Below, piece after piece: positions 1-10,796 of a stretch of 64,000 bases of DNA. The stretch is from contig JBAMJV010007776.1 of assembly GCA_037951105.1 (NCBI GenBank), positions 1 to 64,000 of the forward strand. The letters run 5' to 3'. The notes beneath the pieces are model-generated. The model did no database searches, was not told the origin of the DNA, and worked only from the letters and a program-made list of their open reading frames with translations. The first letter of the stretch is position 1; each line of letters begins with the position of its first letter. This DNA is from Echinarachnius parma (lineage: Eukaryota; Echinodermata; Echinoidea; Clypeasteroida; Echinarachniidae). The translations under genes and the position numbers were made by a program.

Positions 1-270
1 GTTGTCCGGGGTGGGGTAGTTGTCTTGGGGGGTAGTTGTCTTGGGGGGTAATTGTCTTGGGGGGTAATTGTCTTGGGGGGTAATTGTCTCGGGGGTAATT
101 GTCTTGGGTGGTAGTTGTCTTGGGGGGTAATTGTCTTGGGGGGTAATTGTCCTAGGGGGGTAATTGTCCGGGTGGTAGTTGTCCGGGGGGTAATTGTCCT
201 AGGGGGGGGGGGGGAGTTGTCCGGGGGGTAACCGTCCGGGGGTGGTTGTCCAGGGGTATTAGTCCTAGAC
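1..270. repeat. G-rich minisatellite
   Basis: Roughly 16-18 base units of the form GGGGGGTAATTGTCTTG repeat from the first base of the window with small length and base changes, ending near 265. The unit is strongly strand-asymmetric (G and T on the plus strand). No coding potential is seen. Confidence 0.9.
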
Positions 271-784
271 CTAGTAAATTTTATTCTTTCACATGGCTGG
301 TAATAAAAATGTACATTTCATTTTTAGGGGGTGGTGCGTTTCCCACTACTGGCATTCACCTTTAAGATGGTCGAGACCAATACAAAGTGTACTACACACC
401 AAACACATTATTTATTATAATTTTTAATATTATTACAATGATTATTTTTGTTTGCTGTTCCATTATTTCTAAATATGTTGATTCCACTTAATTGTAAGCA
501 AATATCCTTTTACTACTATTACTACTACTACTACTACCACTACTACTACTACTACTACTAGTTCTACTTACAACTATTCACGTTGGAACAGCAAGAATTA
601 AGATATTTGATTTTTTTCTTTCAATTCAATTATTTTGAATGAAATCAGATACAAATCTGTACATTTACAGTCTAATAGTATCACATATATAGCTTGTCGA
701 GTAAGGGCACAATGGTGATGGTAACAAATATATACATATATACAATATTTATGAAACAATGAATACCTATTCAATAAATATGAC

Positions 785-2240
785 ACAAATACACTGTTTG
801 CTCATACAGTTGGAATATTTCCCAGAGTTAGCTGTAAATGTTCAACCAAAATTGGCACAGAGGCTCTCTAGGCCAGTACTCCGTCCAACGACATTGGCTA
901 CACGCCAAATGATGCTTGTGCTCCACCAGGAAGGGGTGTCAACACGCCATGTCCACTATTTCGTTGGAACATCGCAGGATACGTTCTGTAAATTCCTCAG
1001 ACGTCATCGAGAGGAGGGTCAATTAAAGCCACGGAATCTCTAGACGTCCACGATTGACCAGCAGGATATATTATCGTAAATTGCTTAACCTGTGCCGTAG
1101 AAACCGGAATGCCAAAAAGGCGCCTTCGCCGTCTATTAAGAAAACACTATGGAATCAACGGCCTTCGCCAAACTGTACATCAGAAATCGCTCTATCATGA
1201 TCACCGAGCAAGACAAACTACCAAGTGTCTACCACATAACATGCAACCAAGATTTACCGGACGTCCTTGGACTAGGGCGTACAGAAGATCGCCGCGTGGA
1301 CACTCGTGATATGTCATCTTAATGGATACGAGCCATTCACCGTCGGGCCGTCGCAACCTCACGTCGTTCTATGAATGCAGAAATCTTGGACCTTCTCGCC
1401 ACCTAAATCGACGAACCCTTTGTCTTCATCTGTTCGGTCAAGGATGTTATGGCTCGTACCCATTAAGATGACATATCACTAGTGTCCAGGTGGCAATCTG
1501 CTGGGCTCCCTAGTCAGGGACGTCCAGTAAATCTCGGTTGCATGGTTTGGAGTGGACACTTAGTAGTTTGTCTTGCTCGGTGACCATGTTAGAGCGATCT
1601 TTGATGTACATGCGTTTGGCGAAAGGCGTTGATTCCATAGTGTATTTCTTCATAGACGGCGAAGGCTCCTTTTTGGCATTTCCCGGTTTCTACGTCACGA
1701 GTTAAGCAATATGCGATAATCTATCCTGGTGGTCAATCGTGGACGTCCTAGAGATTCCCGTAGCTTTAATTGACCCTCCTCTCGATGACGTCTTAGGATT
1801 TACAGACCATAACCTGCGATGTTCCGACGAAATAGTGGACATTGCTTGTTGACACCCTTCCTGGTAGAGCACAATCATCGGCTGGCGTGTAGCCATTGGC
1901 GTTTGGACGGAGTATGGCCTAGAGAGCCTCTGTGCCAATTTTGGTTGAACATTTTACAGCCAGCTCTGGGAAATGACCCATACAATGACTTGTTGGACAA
2001 ACGCTTTGGAGAGGGGAAAGGGGTTAATCACCAAAGTTCCTGCCTTTCAAGCTCAAAAACAAAAAGGCTTAATTAATTAATGCAAATTCATGAAACCATT
2101 TATTGTTCATTGGTAGTTTGGAAACATTATATAGTCATTTTTTAAAGTCTAGAATGATTCATTAGGCGCAAAAAAAAAAAGGAAAAGGAATGAAGTTCGA
2201 TCTGAAAAAAAATATTCCAACTTTATGAGCAACAGTGTAT
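785..2240. mobile_element. Palindromic Tc1/mariner-like element with inverted transposase fragments
   Basis: The two halves are inverted copies. The left arm (about 791-1320) encodes a helix-turn-helix-like transposase fragment on the plus strand, with an ORF at 759-1043 and a broken continuation at 1109-1309. The right arm (about 1440-2237) encodes the same fragment on the minus strand (1702-1938). Outer ends match as inverted repeats: 791-817 resembles the reverse complement of 2211-2237. The centre is also palindromic (a GATATGTCATCTTAAT segment near 1308 and its inverse near 1460). Both arms contain stops and frameshifts. The residues (LRRHREEGQLKPR, RLRRLLRKHYGINGLRQT) fit a Tc1/mariner DNA-binding half without the DDE catalytic part. 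It looks like a dead element, or a large MITE built from inverted 5' halves. Confidence 0.7.
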
Positions 2241-2426
2241 GAAAACTGAAAATGGAAAATACTATCATACACATAATACTATGCAATACATACAAATGCA
2301 GTAAAATTAAATGATATAGAAAAAACAATTATACGAAGAAAACACTACATACATCTTGAAAGTTATAGCAATGGGCATCAACAAAATAATATACAACTCT
2401 CTTTTCTTCAAACAATGATTATTAAG

Positions 2427-2672
2427 GTTACTCCGGGACGGGAAAACGGCATGTATGTAAGTAAGGTGTACACATGCTCCTCCACACAACGGATCCTCCA
2501 GGCTGACGATCATCTCTTCCTCTCTTCTTCAAGTTCACATCCACCGGGTTACCAATAAGGTCTGGAGAAATGTCAGTCCCATGTCTTATGGGTAAATGGA
2601 ATCGTTCCACATCAATTCGAAGTGTCATGTGGAAAGACGTTACTCACTCAGCGATAATTTGGTCGTAAGTAT
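2427..2672 (+). pseudogene. Gene A: broken ectodomain exon 4
   Basis: Aligned by eye with exon 4 of gene B (34989-35269), this segment keeps the same acceptor context, the YTCSST start, the FK.TSTG and SGEMSVPC stretches and a GTAAGT donor at its end. It does not stay in one frame. There is about one extra base and an in-frame TAA near 2465, and a two-base gain near 2525 (CTCTTCTTCAAG against CTCTTTCAAG). As it stands it cannot encode the domain that gene B encodes. Either gene A has lost this ectodomain, or the exon is now skipped, or the assembly is wrong here. Confidence 0.7.
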
Positions 2673-3316
2673 TCATTTACCGAAAGTGAGAATTCGAAAA
2701 ATAATGTTTTAATTGTTATATTTACCTGTGTGAAAATCAAAATACAAATTCTTTCTAAGTGCAAGCATTTTATTTGATTATGTAAGTGAAAGAAATAATA
2801 ATGCTGTTGAAAAAAGTAGCGTAATTCTTGATCTACCAAATCTACGAAAGCAATAGAAAAAGGAACCAACAATATTTATGTACAGTTGTGCAATTGTGCA
2901 AATAATCATAAATCTAGCGGATGATCTCGTCTAGCTACATGATCGGAAGTGTGTATTATAGAGGATTTTATGTTATATGGGCAAATTATCATATAAAAAT
3001 GATAAATAAATATAAATGTTGCATAATTAAAATGTGGGACATGCATGAACATATTTGCCATAGCCATTCGTATAGCGATTGCACACAAGCAAAACTCTCT
3101 TTGGCGTTATTTGTTATTATCATTCTTTTCTTTAATAATTGTATGTAGAATTAACAATTGGGGTAACGTATTGCCTCATTATTTGCACTTTACTATAGTT
3201 TCAACTTGATTTTTATTTGCTGGTTCCTGCTCATATTTTGTTAATATAATATTTTCTCCCTCTTCTTTTTCAAATATGATTTCTTATTACTATTAACAAC
3301 TGCGAAAAACTGCCAC
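2673..3316. other. Gene A intron between exon relics 4 and 5
   Basis: AT-rich sequence matching the position of gene B's exon 4-5 intron, but without the Penelope-like element found there. Short ORFs here have no recognisable content. No repeat or RNA gene is apparent. Confidence 0.5.
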
Positions 3317-3404
3317 AGATAACATTCAGTGCAAAAGGGGCATTCACTCTAAAAAGTTTTCAATGAGGCTGTTTTCTCCTTCCAACCCGGCAATATCATG
3401 ATAA
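3317..3404 (+). pseudogene. Gene A: broken ectodomain exon 5
   Basis: The segment begins after a CCACAG acceptor with ITFSAKGAF, matching ITFSASGEF of gene B exon 5 (40665-40755). It then meets an in-frame TGA (SFQ*). The later part (PGN-like, ending at an ATAAGTAAGT donor) is in another frame. At least one frameshift plus a stop separate it from the intact gene B version. With broken exon 4 this shows that gene A's ectodomain as preserved here is not readable. Confidence 0.7.
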
Positions 3405-3838
3405 GTAAGTGGTCATAATTATGATTTTAGGCGTTATTTTGTATACGGTATACATGTAAATTTCTCTCCTGGAATTACATTTTACATTCGATGTGGATTG
3501 CGGTGTCTGGTTAGCGTGGGGGAGCAAACCTAAGCCATTTGTGTTACTGTTTATAAAAGCAACTGCATAACGTATTGCAAAGCATGATTAAGAGATACTG
3601 TTAATTGCAAGTAAGCAATCAAACCTAACGCATCTTTTTGGAGCTCATGAGTCTTGATAACAATATTATACTGATTGAAAATAATGTATGCAAAGTTGCG
3701 CTTAAACTCAAACAATTTGCATGCAATGAGTTTGCACTGAAACTGTGTTATGTACTAATATTGTACATGAAATGTAATTGAGCGCCATTTTTGCATAAAA
3801 GTACACATTTATATCGATTTCTCTCTGTCCTGATCCAG

Positions 3839-3901
3839 GTAAGGTGCCCTATTTGCCTACCACATCACCGGGAGATGCGTCTACTAATGACGCACAATCG
3901 G
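3839..3901 (+). CDS. Gene A: Ser/Thr/Pro stalk exon
   Basis: A 63-base open segment between a TGATCCAG acceptor and a GGTAAGC donor, entering and leaving in phase 1 exactly as the stalk exons of gene B do. It encodes a short Thr/Ser/Pro/Asp-rich peptide (YLPTTSPGDASTNDAQS) typical of an O-glycosylated membrane-proximal stalk. Gene A shows one such exon where gene B has three. The call rests on splice signals, phase and composition, without expression data. Confidence 0.6.
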
Positions 3902-4299
3902 GTAAGCATATTTTCATAACTTCCTAAATTATTCATTTTGATGTGACTATAATGAACATGTCAAGTTTTGTTGTACGGAGAAAGGATTGACATACCTGTC
4001 AAACAAAAGACAGGACAAGAGCTCGTGCAAAGTTTAGAAATAAAACATGTAAATGGTGCGTTATACATAAACTAAGGAATCTCTTTTTTGACGAAAATGT
4101 AGTTTGTAATTGTATCTATTTATAACGGGCATTATCTGCCTCGGCTATCAATTAAGATATTTCTTTTGATCCCTTCGTTTAGAGAAGGTATACTAGACAG
4201 ATGTACAGATTAACGTTGTTCTTCCTTTGGGCGTACGGGCACATTTCTTTCCATGTGATCTGATGTCTGCTGCCCGAAGAAAAATGTTTTCTTCTGTTT

Positions 4300-4540
4300 T
4301 TCACCTGACAACCAAACAAGAAAGAAGACAAAACTGGTTCTCACCACTTACATGACTTAGGTGTCCGGAAATGATAGGCATATACTTCTCATGATCTTGC
4401 CCGAATATGATATAATTTTGCTCGACTATGCATATTTTTGCCCGAATATGACATAATGTACTTTTGCACGAATATGATATGAGTTTTCCTGAAAATGACA
4501 TGCTTTTGCCAGAATATTCGCCGTTTTCAAACTCTCGGGC
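4300..4540. repeat. Dispersed repeat with CCCGAATATGATAT motifs
   Basis: Minus-sense counterpart of sequences at about 21855-21965 and 61705-61815. All three share the CCCGGGAGTTTGAAAATGG core followed by spaced ATTCGG / CATGTCGTTTT / ATATCATATTC words. Short direct repeats of TTGC(C/A)CGAATATGA occur within this copy. No coding capacity. Confidence 0.5.
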
Positions 4541-4544
4541 TGGG

Positions 4545-4594
<50 letters not shown>

Positions 4595-4660
4595 CTGCAC
4601 CCTAACACCCTAACACCCTAACACCCTATCACCTTAGCCTCCCCCCCCCCCCCCCGTTTC
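4545..4660. repeat. Long poly-G tract, ACACCCTA octamers and poly-C tract
   Basis: An unbroken G run of about 50 bases is followed at 4597-4630 by about four copies of the octamer ACACCCTA and then, after a short gap, a C run near 4641-4656. Poly-proline or poly-glycine ORFs across it are artefacts of the homopolymer. The octamer is one base pair-unit longer than the metazoan telomere hexamer. Confidence 0.85.
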
Positions 4661-4721
4661 GTACGCCTATGGTAATTCTAAAGCCCACACCTCAAAAAAG
4701 ACCTTCCAAAGTCATTGTGGA

Positions 4722-5060
4722 CGTGGTCTGGCGAGATTGGTAGATTGCGTGCCTTTCAGTCGTGAGGTCCCGAGTTCAAACCAACGGTATGCCCATCGCG
4801 ATTTTCCTCTGACCCAGGTGTATAAATGGGTACCCCGGAAGGATGAAAATGAGTTACTTAGCACTGTGTGCACCTACTAGGGTGCCTGGCTTGAATGCTC
4901 CCTTGTGGAACATGTGTACTTTGTGTGCCGGATTGAGTGCAGTATGTATCCGATGACCGGGGTAATAATAGTGATGCGCCTCGAGCGTTGAAAGACGGAA
5001 CGTGCGCTATATCAGTAGCCACCAACATTAGTATTAGTATTATTATTATTATTAGAAAAA
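4722..5060 (+). mobile_element. tRNA-derived SINE, copy 1
   Basis: The head resembles a tRNA gene, with a box-B-like GAGTTCAAACC near 4793 preceded by a box-A-like GCGAGATTGGTAG. The body contains CCCAGGTGTATAAATGGGTA and ATCCGATGACCGGGGT. The 3' end has the GCGCTATAT word followed by (ATT)n. The copy at 30127-30508 shares head, body and tail words. It sits in the intron just before gene A's transmembrane exon. Confidence 0.75.
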
Positions 5061-5121
5061 CAAACTTACATGCCACGCTTTTTTTTCTCATGTCTTCTTA
5101 TCTCACGATTATATCTAAAAG

Positions 5122-5218
5122 GTCCAGGCGGCGGTGTTCCCGTTCCAGTGGTCGTCGTCCTCATCATAGTCGTCGTCGTGCTGGCCATCATTGTTGCCTG
5201 CTTCGTGTACAGGTACAG
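5122..5218 (+). CDS. Gene A: transmembrane exon
   Basis: Open from a TCTAAAAG acceptor to a CAG|GTATAT donor, phase 1 in and phase 2 out. It encodes a Pro-Gly-rich linker, about 22 Val/Ile/Leu residues (VPVVVVLIIVVVVLAIIVACF) and a basic stop-transfer YRYR. It aligns residue by residue with gene B's exon at 48226-48319. No charged residue lies inside the helix, so pairing with a charged adaptor helix is not suggested. The last two bases AG join the first base of 7215-8727 to give Arg. Confidence 0.85.
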
Positions 5219-5279
5219 GTATATCTTAATATGGGTCTCTGGGATACATGTGTTATTGAAAGGCGTTCTGGCATGTCGC

Positions 5280-5841
5280 TTAAAGGGATAGTTGAGTATT
5301 GGTCAAACTTAACTTTAGTAACCAAAACCTGCACCATTACGGTACAAAGTAATAGTTATCATTTCACCATGCTCGAAAAGTATACACAATTACAAACGAC
5401 TAAGTAAAACCCCTGTTATCATTCAAAAAGAGCCGTTACAACTCAAGAGGGCGCTATTTAAAAAAAATCACTGGTTTTAGCCATTTTTCATACAAAATTG
5501 TGCATTTAATGTTTTGTTAAGATAATGATTCAATAGAGATATCATCAACGACTTTTTAAAAACCTATTCAGAATTTTTCCCAAGTACATGTAGTCTTTAA
5601 GCATTTAAAATTTGTTTTCTAAAAAGTCTAACTATCCCCCGGTGATTGCCGGTGAAGAATCTTTTGAATAAAAATATACTTATGGATATTACAGCCGTTT
5701 ATGAACCGATTTTGATCAAATAAAGTTTATTATGTCATTAAAATTGTATCTTCTTTTAAATTTGACAGTCAGTTTTTATTATCTCACAAAAAAATATCGA
5801 GGGGCACTTCGGGAAATACCAATACTCAACGATACCTTTAA
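5280..5841. mobile_element. TTAA-flanked palindromic MITE, family 1 copy 1
   Basis: The ends are inverted: TTAAAGGGATAGTTGAGTAT at the left and its diverged complement (ATACTCAACGATACCTTTAA) at the right, flanked by TTAA on both sides. Three further copies are at 11757-12300, 57674-58218 and 59196-59741. All share interior words such as ACAAACGACTAAGTAAA, GAGGGCGCT and TTTGATCAAATAAAGTTTATT. There is no ORF, so it must be non-autonomous. Confidence 0.85.
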
Positions 5842-6650
5842 AACTGTTAACCAAAATCCAGCCTTAATCGTGTAAACAGTTTATTAAGCCAATACAATTT
5901 GATTGAATAGGCAGTAGGTTGTGATTCTAGTATTCTGATTACAACTACCAACATAATTGTTTTCGGTCTTATTTAGAGAGCAGTGTTTAATGGGTCCCAA
6001 CAATTTGACAATGTTAATGGATACCTTTAAAATGCAAGAGAAAGTGTAACGTACCATGCTTCCTTTGTCAATGTTTGTATTTTACTCCAGGGATGGTACT
6101 TTATCATATATACTCCGCAAAAAAAGAAACAGGACACTTATTTAAGACAAAATATCTCATATTTTTTTAACGATAAAATATATGTTATTGTATATCAAAG
6201 TAAAGATAAAATGACCCTCTTCAATATTGGCATAAAATCCAGGAGAAATCATTCATGCATGACTCGTAACGGTCAGTTTTCAAAAATAGCAAAAATGGAA
6301 CATGCATTCAACCATTTAAATGTTGATAAGCATAATATAAACGCTATATTAATGACATGGCATAATTTTTTCATTACAAATGTGATCTTTTTTAGTTTCA
6401 CCTCAATAGAAAAAGTGTAAATGAAGACAAATTGTGAACGTTATAGGTTTTATATTCATCCAAATGTAACAAAATGGGGAATTCCATGGCTAATGTTTAT
6501 TCGTCGAGACCACAGTTTGTGCACTTATTTCAGCATAAAACTTGGTATAAATTCTTCTCAAGTAGACCAAATTAATGTTTATTGCCATTCGTCACGTCTG
6601 ATATATATTATAACAAATCGTCTTTTCTTGGTTTCGTTTATCCTTTTAAT
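5842..6650. other. Gene A intron, AT-rich, no recognised element
   Basis: Part of the intron between the transmembrane and cytoplasmic exons. Short plus-strand ORFs (6211-6420, 6421-6855) are AT-rich, lack recognisable domains and overlap no splice-consistent exon. I see no gene here. Confidence 0.5.
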
Positions 6651-6652
6651 CA

Positions 6653-7100
6653 TAGATGGCAACGGAAATCTGCAAGTACAGACAACCCATAACGGTGGTC
6701 CAGGGATAAGCGATCCATCACATGTCTCCTCAACACAACATTGGCTTTATATACAGAGAACCAGAGCTGCCTTGTTTGCTATGATATGTCTTAAATGTTT
6801 ACCTGTAATATTTGATTGTCTCCATTGTTTGCCTGGAATTTTTGTTTGGTTCTGATTACTATCCCCCATTTTTATTTTTTCTAGACGGTGGTCCAGTGGT
6901 GGCCATCACCCTATGTTCCCTCTACCATGTCTGTCCGGCTGTGGTTCTGCTGGACAGTATACCAAGGTTTTACTGCCTTATTTAATTTGGTTTGCCTATC
7001 GTCAATAGAGGGCCTAATTGTCTTATTCCATTTTAGGTATCTCATCTATGACTGAAGCAAAAACCTACAAACCTCTGCACGGCCGTGGTTCTGCTGATGC
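6653..7100 (+). pseudogene. Gene A: decayed extra copies of the juxtamembrane exon start
   Basis: Acceptor-like ends followed by variants of the true exon start recur upstream of 7215: near 6654 (ATGGCAACGGAAATCTGC, later GGTGGTCCAGGGATAAGC), near 6886 (ACGGTGGTCCAGTGGTGGCC) and near 7037 (ending CACGGCCGTGGTTCTGCTGA). The first, if spliced to the transmembrane exon in phase 2, would add RWQRKSASTDNP and stop, giving a nearly tail-less receptor. The others are not open in the tail frame. Gene B has a similar upstream copy at 50871. Confidence 0.55.
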
Positions 7101-7214
7101 CGCGTTTACCTTGTTTTGTATGGATAACTAGTATACTAAATTGTCCCTTTTGTATGCCCTGTATTTTTCCTGATGACTCTCCTTCATTTCTCCATTTCAT
7201 GTTTTGAAATTCAG

Positions 7215-8727
7215 ACGGCAGCGAAAGCCTCCAAACCAGACCGATGGTCCAGGGATGGCCCTCCACCCCATGTCACATTTGCACGGCCGCGGTTCTGCTG
7301 AGCAACATGACTATGAAGAGACGGACGACCGAAGAGGCGGACTAAACCGTGATTCCACGGTGTATGCCGAGATTCGGGATCGGGACTACAGCAAGGATGG
7401 CAAGGAGCTTCCAGGAAAGAACCACGGGAAGCCATTGGGCTCGAGACCTGCACCCCCTGCACCAAGAGGTGGTGCTCGCTACCAAGACGTGTTGGCGCCT
7501 GGTGGTCGACCGGTGGTTGGTGCGCTTCAGGACTCCCAAGCAACATCTGAAATGCACACGTACGAAGGGCTGCAGAACCCCGATGCTGGATACACCTCGC
7601 TGCTTCCTGATCTGGTTCTCAACGAAAACAAGACGTCGAAACCGGTGAGCGAAGATCGCGGCCAAGTCAACGATGTGTACAATGAGATAGATGAACAAAA
7701 CTACAATGTCCTTGACAGCGGGGAGGAAGTGTCTGGGTACCATGATGAGAATCCTGGCAGGTCTAAACCGAGTCCAAACAAGCCTCGCGCAAATAACATT
7801 AATTCGAGCGGATCCTACCAAGCTTTGGGTAAACCTGACGCCAAGACGAGTAGCATCGATTCACTGGCTGGGACAAATGACCGCGATCAGGTAGTCTTAC
7901 AGGAGAATGCTCCCACTGGGCAGTCAGGTATTGATGGAAGTGGGAACCACGCGTACCAGGATCTCAGACAGGGTGGAGACAACTACACACCACTCCGTAC
8001 GGGGGATGCTGGCAGCGATACCCATAGTGGAAACCAAGGGTTCTGTCATGACGAAGCAAGTCCTGGTTCGGACTACCTTGGACTTGAGAAGGAACAACCG
8101 AACTACGCCGTCCTAGAATCCAGCGATCCAGAGCGTTCGGAATATGAGTCACCAAGAAGAGACCAGGATTCCGGTGACTACTTGAGCCCGAGTGACAGTC
8201 AAGTCAGTGGGAAGGATGACTATGCCAAACCTATGCGGAAACCTTTATCGACAAACCAGTCTGACGAATCGAAAGCTGGTGCAGGCTACACATCACTTCA
8301 GCTGGACAATCAAGGTCCGAATTCTGCAGACCTGGATCCGGATGACAATCAGGTCCCAGAATCTGCGAAAGCTGCGAGTCCCCTATCTACAGGGGATGAG
8401 CATGATGATTATATGGACCCTGTTCAGGCAGACACACGTACTCAATCGGAGGGACCGTACGACCACCTGCAACACCAGAAGATGAACTATGTCAAACCTG
8501 GTCAGGAACCTTTCGCTGGTAACCAATCGGATGGATCAAACCCTGATGCAGGCTACGGGCTACTCATACTGGATGCCCAAAGTCCTGGTCCTGCACTTCA
8601 GAAACCGAGCGGCTCTAATGATGACTACGCGAGTCTTCAAGCCACTGGCGATGACCACGATGATTACATGGATCCTGTTCAGGATGCTCCTGCGTCGGAG
8701 GGACCCTACGATCATCTCCAACACTAA
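7215..8727 (+). CDS. Gene A: cytoplasmic tail with three ITAMs
   Basis: Open for 504 codons after a TTCAG acceptor; the first base completes an Arg codon with the transmembrane exon, and translation ends at TAA 8725-8727. The product is hydrophilic, Asp/Ser/Gly-rich and full of tyrosines in acidic contexts. Three motifs fit the ITAM rule exactly (YxxL, six residues, YxxL): YEGLQNPDAGYTSL at 7561-7602, YQDLRQGGDNYTPL at 7954-7995 and YLGLEKEQPNYAVL at 8074-8115. A close pair YNEI/YNVL lies at 7678-7713. YxxP motifs (YESP, YLSP, YAKP, YMDP twice, YVKP) fill the second half, and about 85 residues there are internally duplicated. In known ITAM proteins Src kinases phosphorylate both tyrosines and Syk/ZAP-70 binds; here that is inference. 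The open frame and conserved motifs argue for recent or current function despite the broken ectodomain exons. Confidence 0.85.
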
Positions 8728-8900
8728 CGAATCACTTCCTGAACCATCTGTTTGTCTGCAGCCTTTAATACACTTCTTTACGATGCGCAGGGCGTTCGTT
8801 GGTTGGTTTATTCATAATTCTATGTTCGCAAGATGCAATCCGCATTTGTGGGCCCATATTGATCACCAGCACCATCGTACAATCGATTGATAGGGTAAAG
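8728..8900 (+). other. Gene A 3' untranslated region
   Basis: The first about 60 bases after the stop align with the sequence after gene B's stop (CACTTCCTRAACCATCT, TTTGTCTGCAGC). The later word GCGCAGGGCGTTCG reappears at 54147, suggesting that the gene B untranslated region was split there by a MITE and a LINE. No convincing poly(A) signal could be chosen. Confidence 0.45.
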
Positions 8901-8904
8901 AGTC

Positions 8905-9870
8905 GATAATAATAATAATAATAAACGTTTCTTGTATAGCGCATATCACGCCTAGAATAGGGTCTCTATGCGCATAAGAAGGAAGCATGAAAGGATAAGT
9001 ACAGAGATAGGTAAGAGATGGAAAATAGGAAAGAAGTCTAACACAAGTGACAGTAAAATAATAATAGAATTAAAAATGAATTTATATACGTATATTACTT
9101 CAAAAATAAGTGAGTTTTTAAACTAGTCCTGAACTTATCAATAGAGTCTAATTGTTTTATACTTTCAGGGAGAGTGTTCCATAGTGTTGCTGCTGCAAAT
9201 GCAAATGTACGTGCCCCAAAAGATAATGTATTAAATATTGGACAAAGTAAGAGGGACTTACTCTGGGAGCGCAGATTCCTAGCAGGACGATATACTGTTA
9301 ATAAACTTTTAAGTTATTCGGGGCCCTGACCTTGCAAGGACAAGTATGCTAAAGAAAGAATTTTATATTGAATCCGAAATTTCACAGGGAGCCAATGTAA
9401 CTCTTGCAAGATTGGAGTTACATGCTCATGTTTTTTGGCTCGCACAACCAATCTTGCAGCTGAATTTTGAATTCTTTGCAACTTGCTGATTTGCAGGTCT
9501 GGGAGCCCATACAACACACTATTACAATAATCAATTCGTGACATCACGTGTGCATGAACCAATCTCTCGGTGGCCTCTTTTGACAAATATTGCCGAACCG
9601 TACCTATCTTATACAAAACTAGTGAGGCAGATTTACATACATTATTCACATGTGCGTTCATTGCAAGATGTTTATCTAATTGAACGCCCAAGTCTCTCAC
9701 AGAGTTAGAAGCAGTATTAACAACGGTTTCATCAATAATCACATTATCAATTTGTTGACATTGCCTAAACCTACTAACAAAGTGCAAAACCTCTGTTTTT
9801 TCAGCAATCAATTTCAAATAATTTTGATGAGACCAATACTTAACATCCTGAATGCAAGCCTGTAATCAGA
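8905..9870 (-). mobile_element. 3' fragment of a CR1/L2/Jockey-type LINE (reverse transcriptase C-terminus)
   Basis: The minus-strand ORF 9314-9817 encodes the end of a reverse transcriptase domain: LKLIAEKTEV, then VRDLGVQLD, MNAHVNNVCKSAS, RIDYCNSVLYGLP, LQRIQNSAARLVV and HWLPVKFRIQYKI. These blocks are characteristic of the CR1/L2/Jockey group. The frame breaks near 9314, and the 3' end is an (ATT)n tract at about 8912-8928 preceded by a GCGC-rich tail. Only about 1 kb remains, with no endonuclease or YADD part, so this is a 5'-truncated dead insertion. Confidence 0.85.
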
Positions 9871-10794
9871 GGGCTGAAACATTTCTTGAGTGAGTAAATG
9901 AGTCATTTCAAAGATAAGATAAAGATTAAACCTTTTGGCCGTGCTGCAGCTGTGTAATCAATGTTTTCTGAGAGTCTAGATGAAAATAGTTTGTACAATA
10001 TGCTTCCTTTATTATCATCTAACTATTTTCTCAAATGTGATATTGTATGTTTACTACTTTACTTCGATATCGCACTGGACCACTTTATAAGTAATGTAAA
10101 TAAAAAAATCATGAAGGTATGCCCGGCACGTTGCACATATACGACATATATGACTTAATTGTCCATTCTATATCGGAAAATGTTTTCTTTCCGAAAAATG
10201 ATGTTTTTTTTTTTACTGGATTTTAAATCCAAAAGTACATTATCTATCCACATATTTTGTCTACCACGCTATAATTATTTGCAAACTATTTCTAAAATTA
10301 TATTTTGCTCATTAAAACTGTTTGTATATTATGGTATATCATTACATTTAGTATAATTATTCCGGATTGTAACAGGCTACATCATTACGTTTCACTAAGT
10401 TAGCCGTGATCTCCACCACGGTGGAAATCAACTCAACCATTTTAATAGCTATCGTCAACATTCCATGCCCTGTTAACTCCCCCCCCCCCCCCCCCCCCGA
10501 GACCTAGTGGTATTATAGAGATAATCTCCTCCGGTTACACGCAGTAAATCGATAAGAACGGTGTAAACGGTGATAAAATTCTACTAGAGGCACGAATCTC
10601 TCAACCTCTCCTCAGGCCTGAGAAGCGGTTATTTTCTAACTTGGGTGAAACGTAATGTGTATGTAATTTTGAAATTTTAACTGCGGATGCAAAAGCTAGT
10701 GTATTTGTCTCAGCGGCAAGGGCAGCATAGGAAGGAGCCGATGAACGCCCCTCCCCGTTATGTAGAAAAAAGAAGAAATACAAATGAGTTATAG
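9871..10794. other. Intergenic, AT-rich
   Basis: No splice-consistent exon, tRNA or convincing ORF. Small plus-strand ORFs at 9961-10158 and 10159-10356 are AT-rich and featureless. A C run lies at about 10481-10498. Confidence 0.4.
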
Positions 10795-10796
10795 AT

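Noticed and set aside
4301-4608. Minus-strand ORFs with long poly-proline runs
   Set aside because: They are translations of the homopolymeric G tract at 4545-4594 and change frame with its length; no domain or splice logic.
7211-7821. Minus-strand ORFs of 111 and 159 codons opposite gene A's tail (and 51068-51780 opposite gene B's)
   Set aside because: They are antisense shadows of the conserved tail exon; the sense frame is the one with conserved motifs and matching splice phases.
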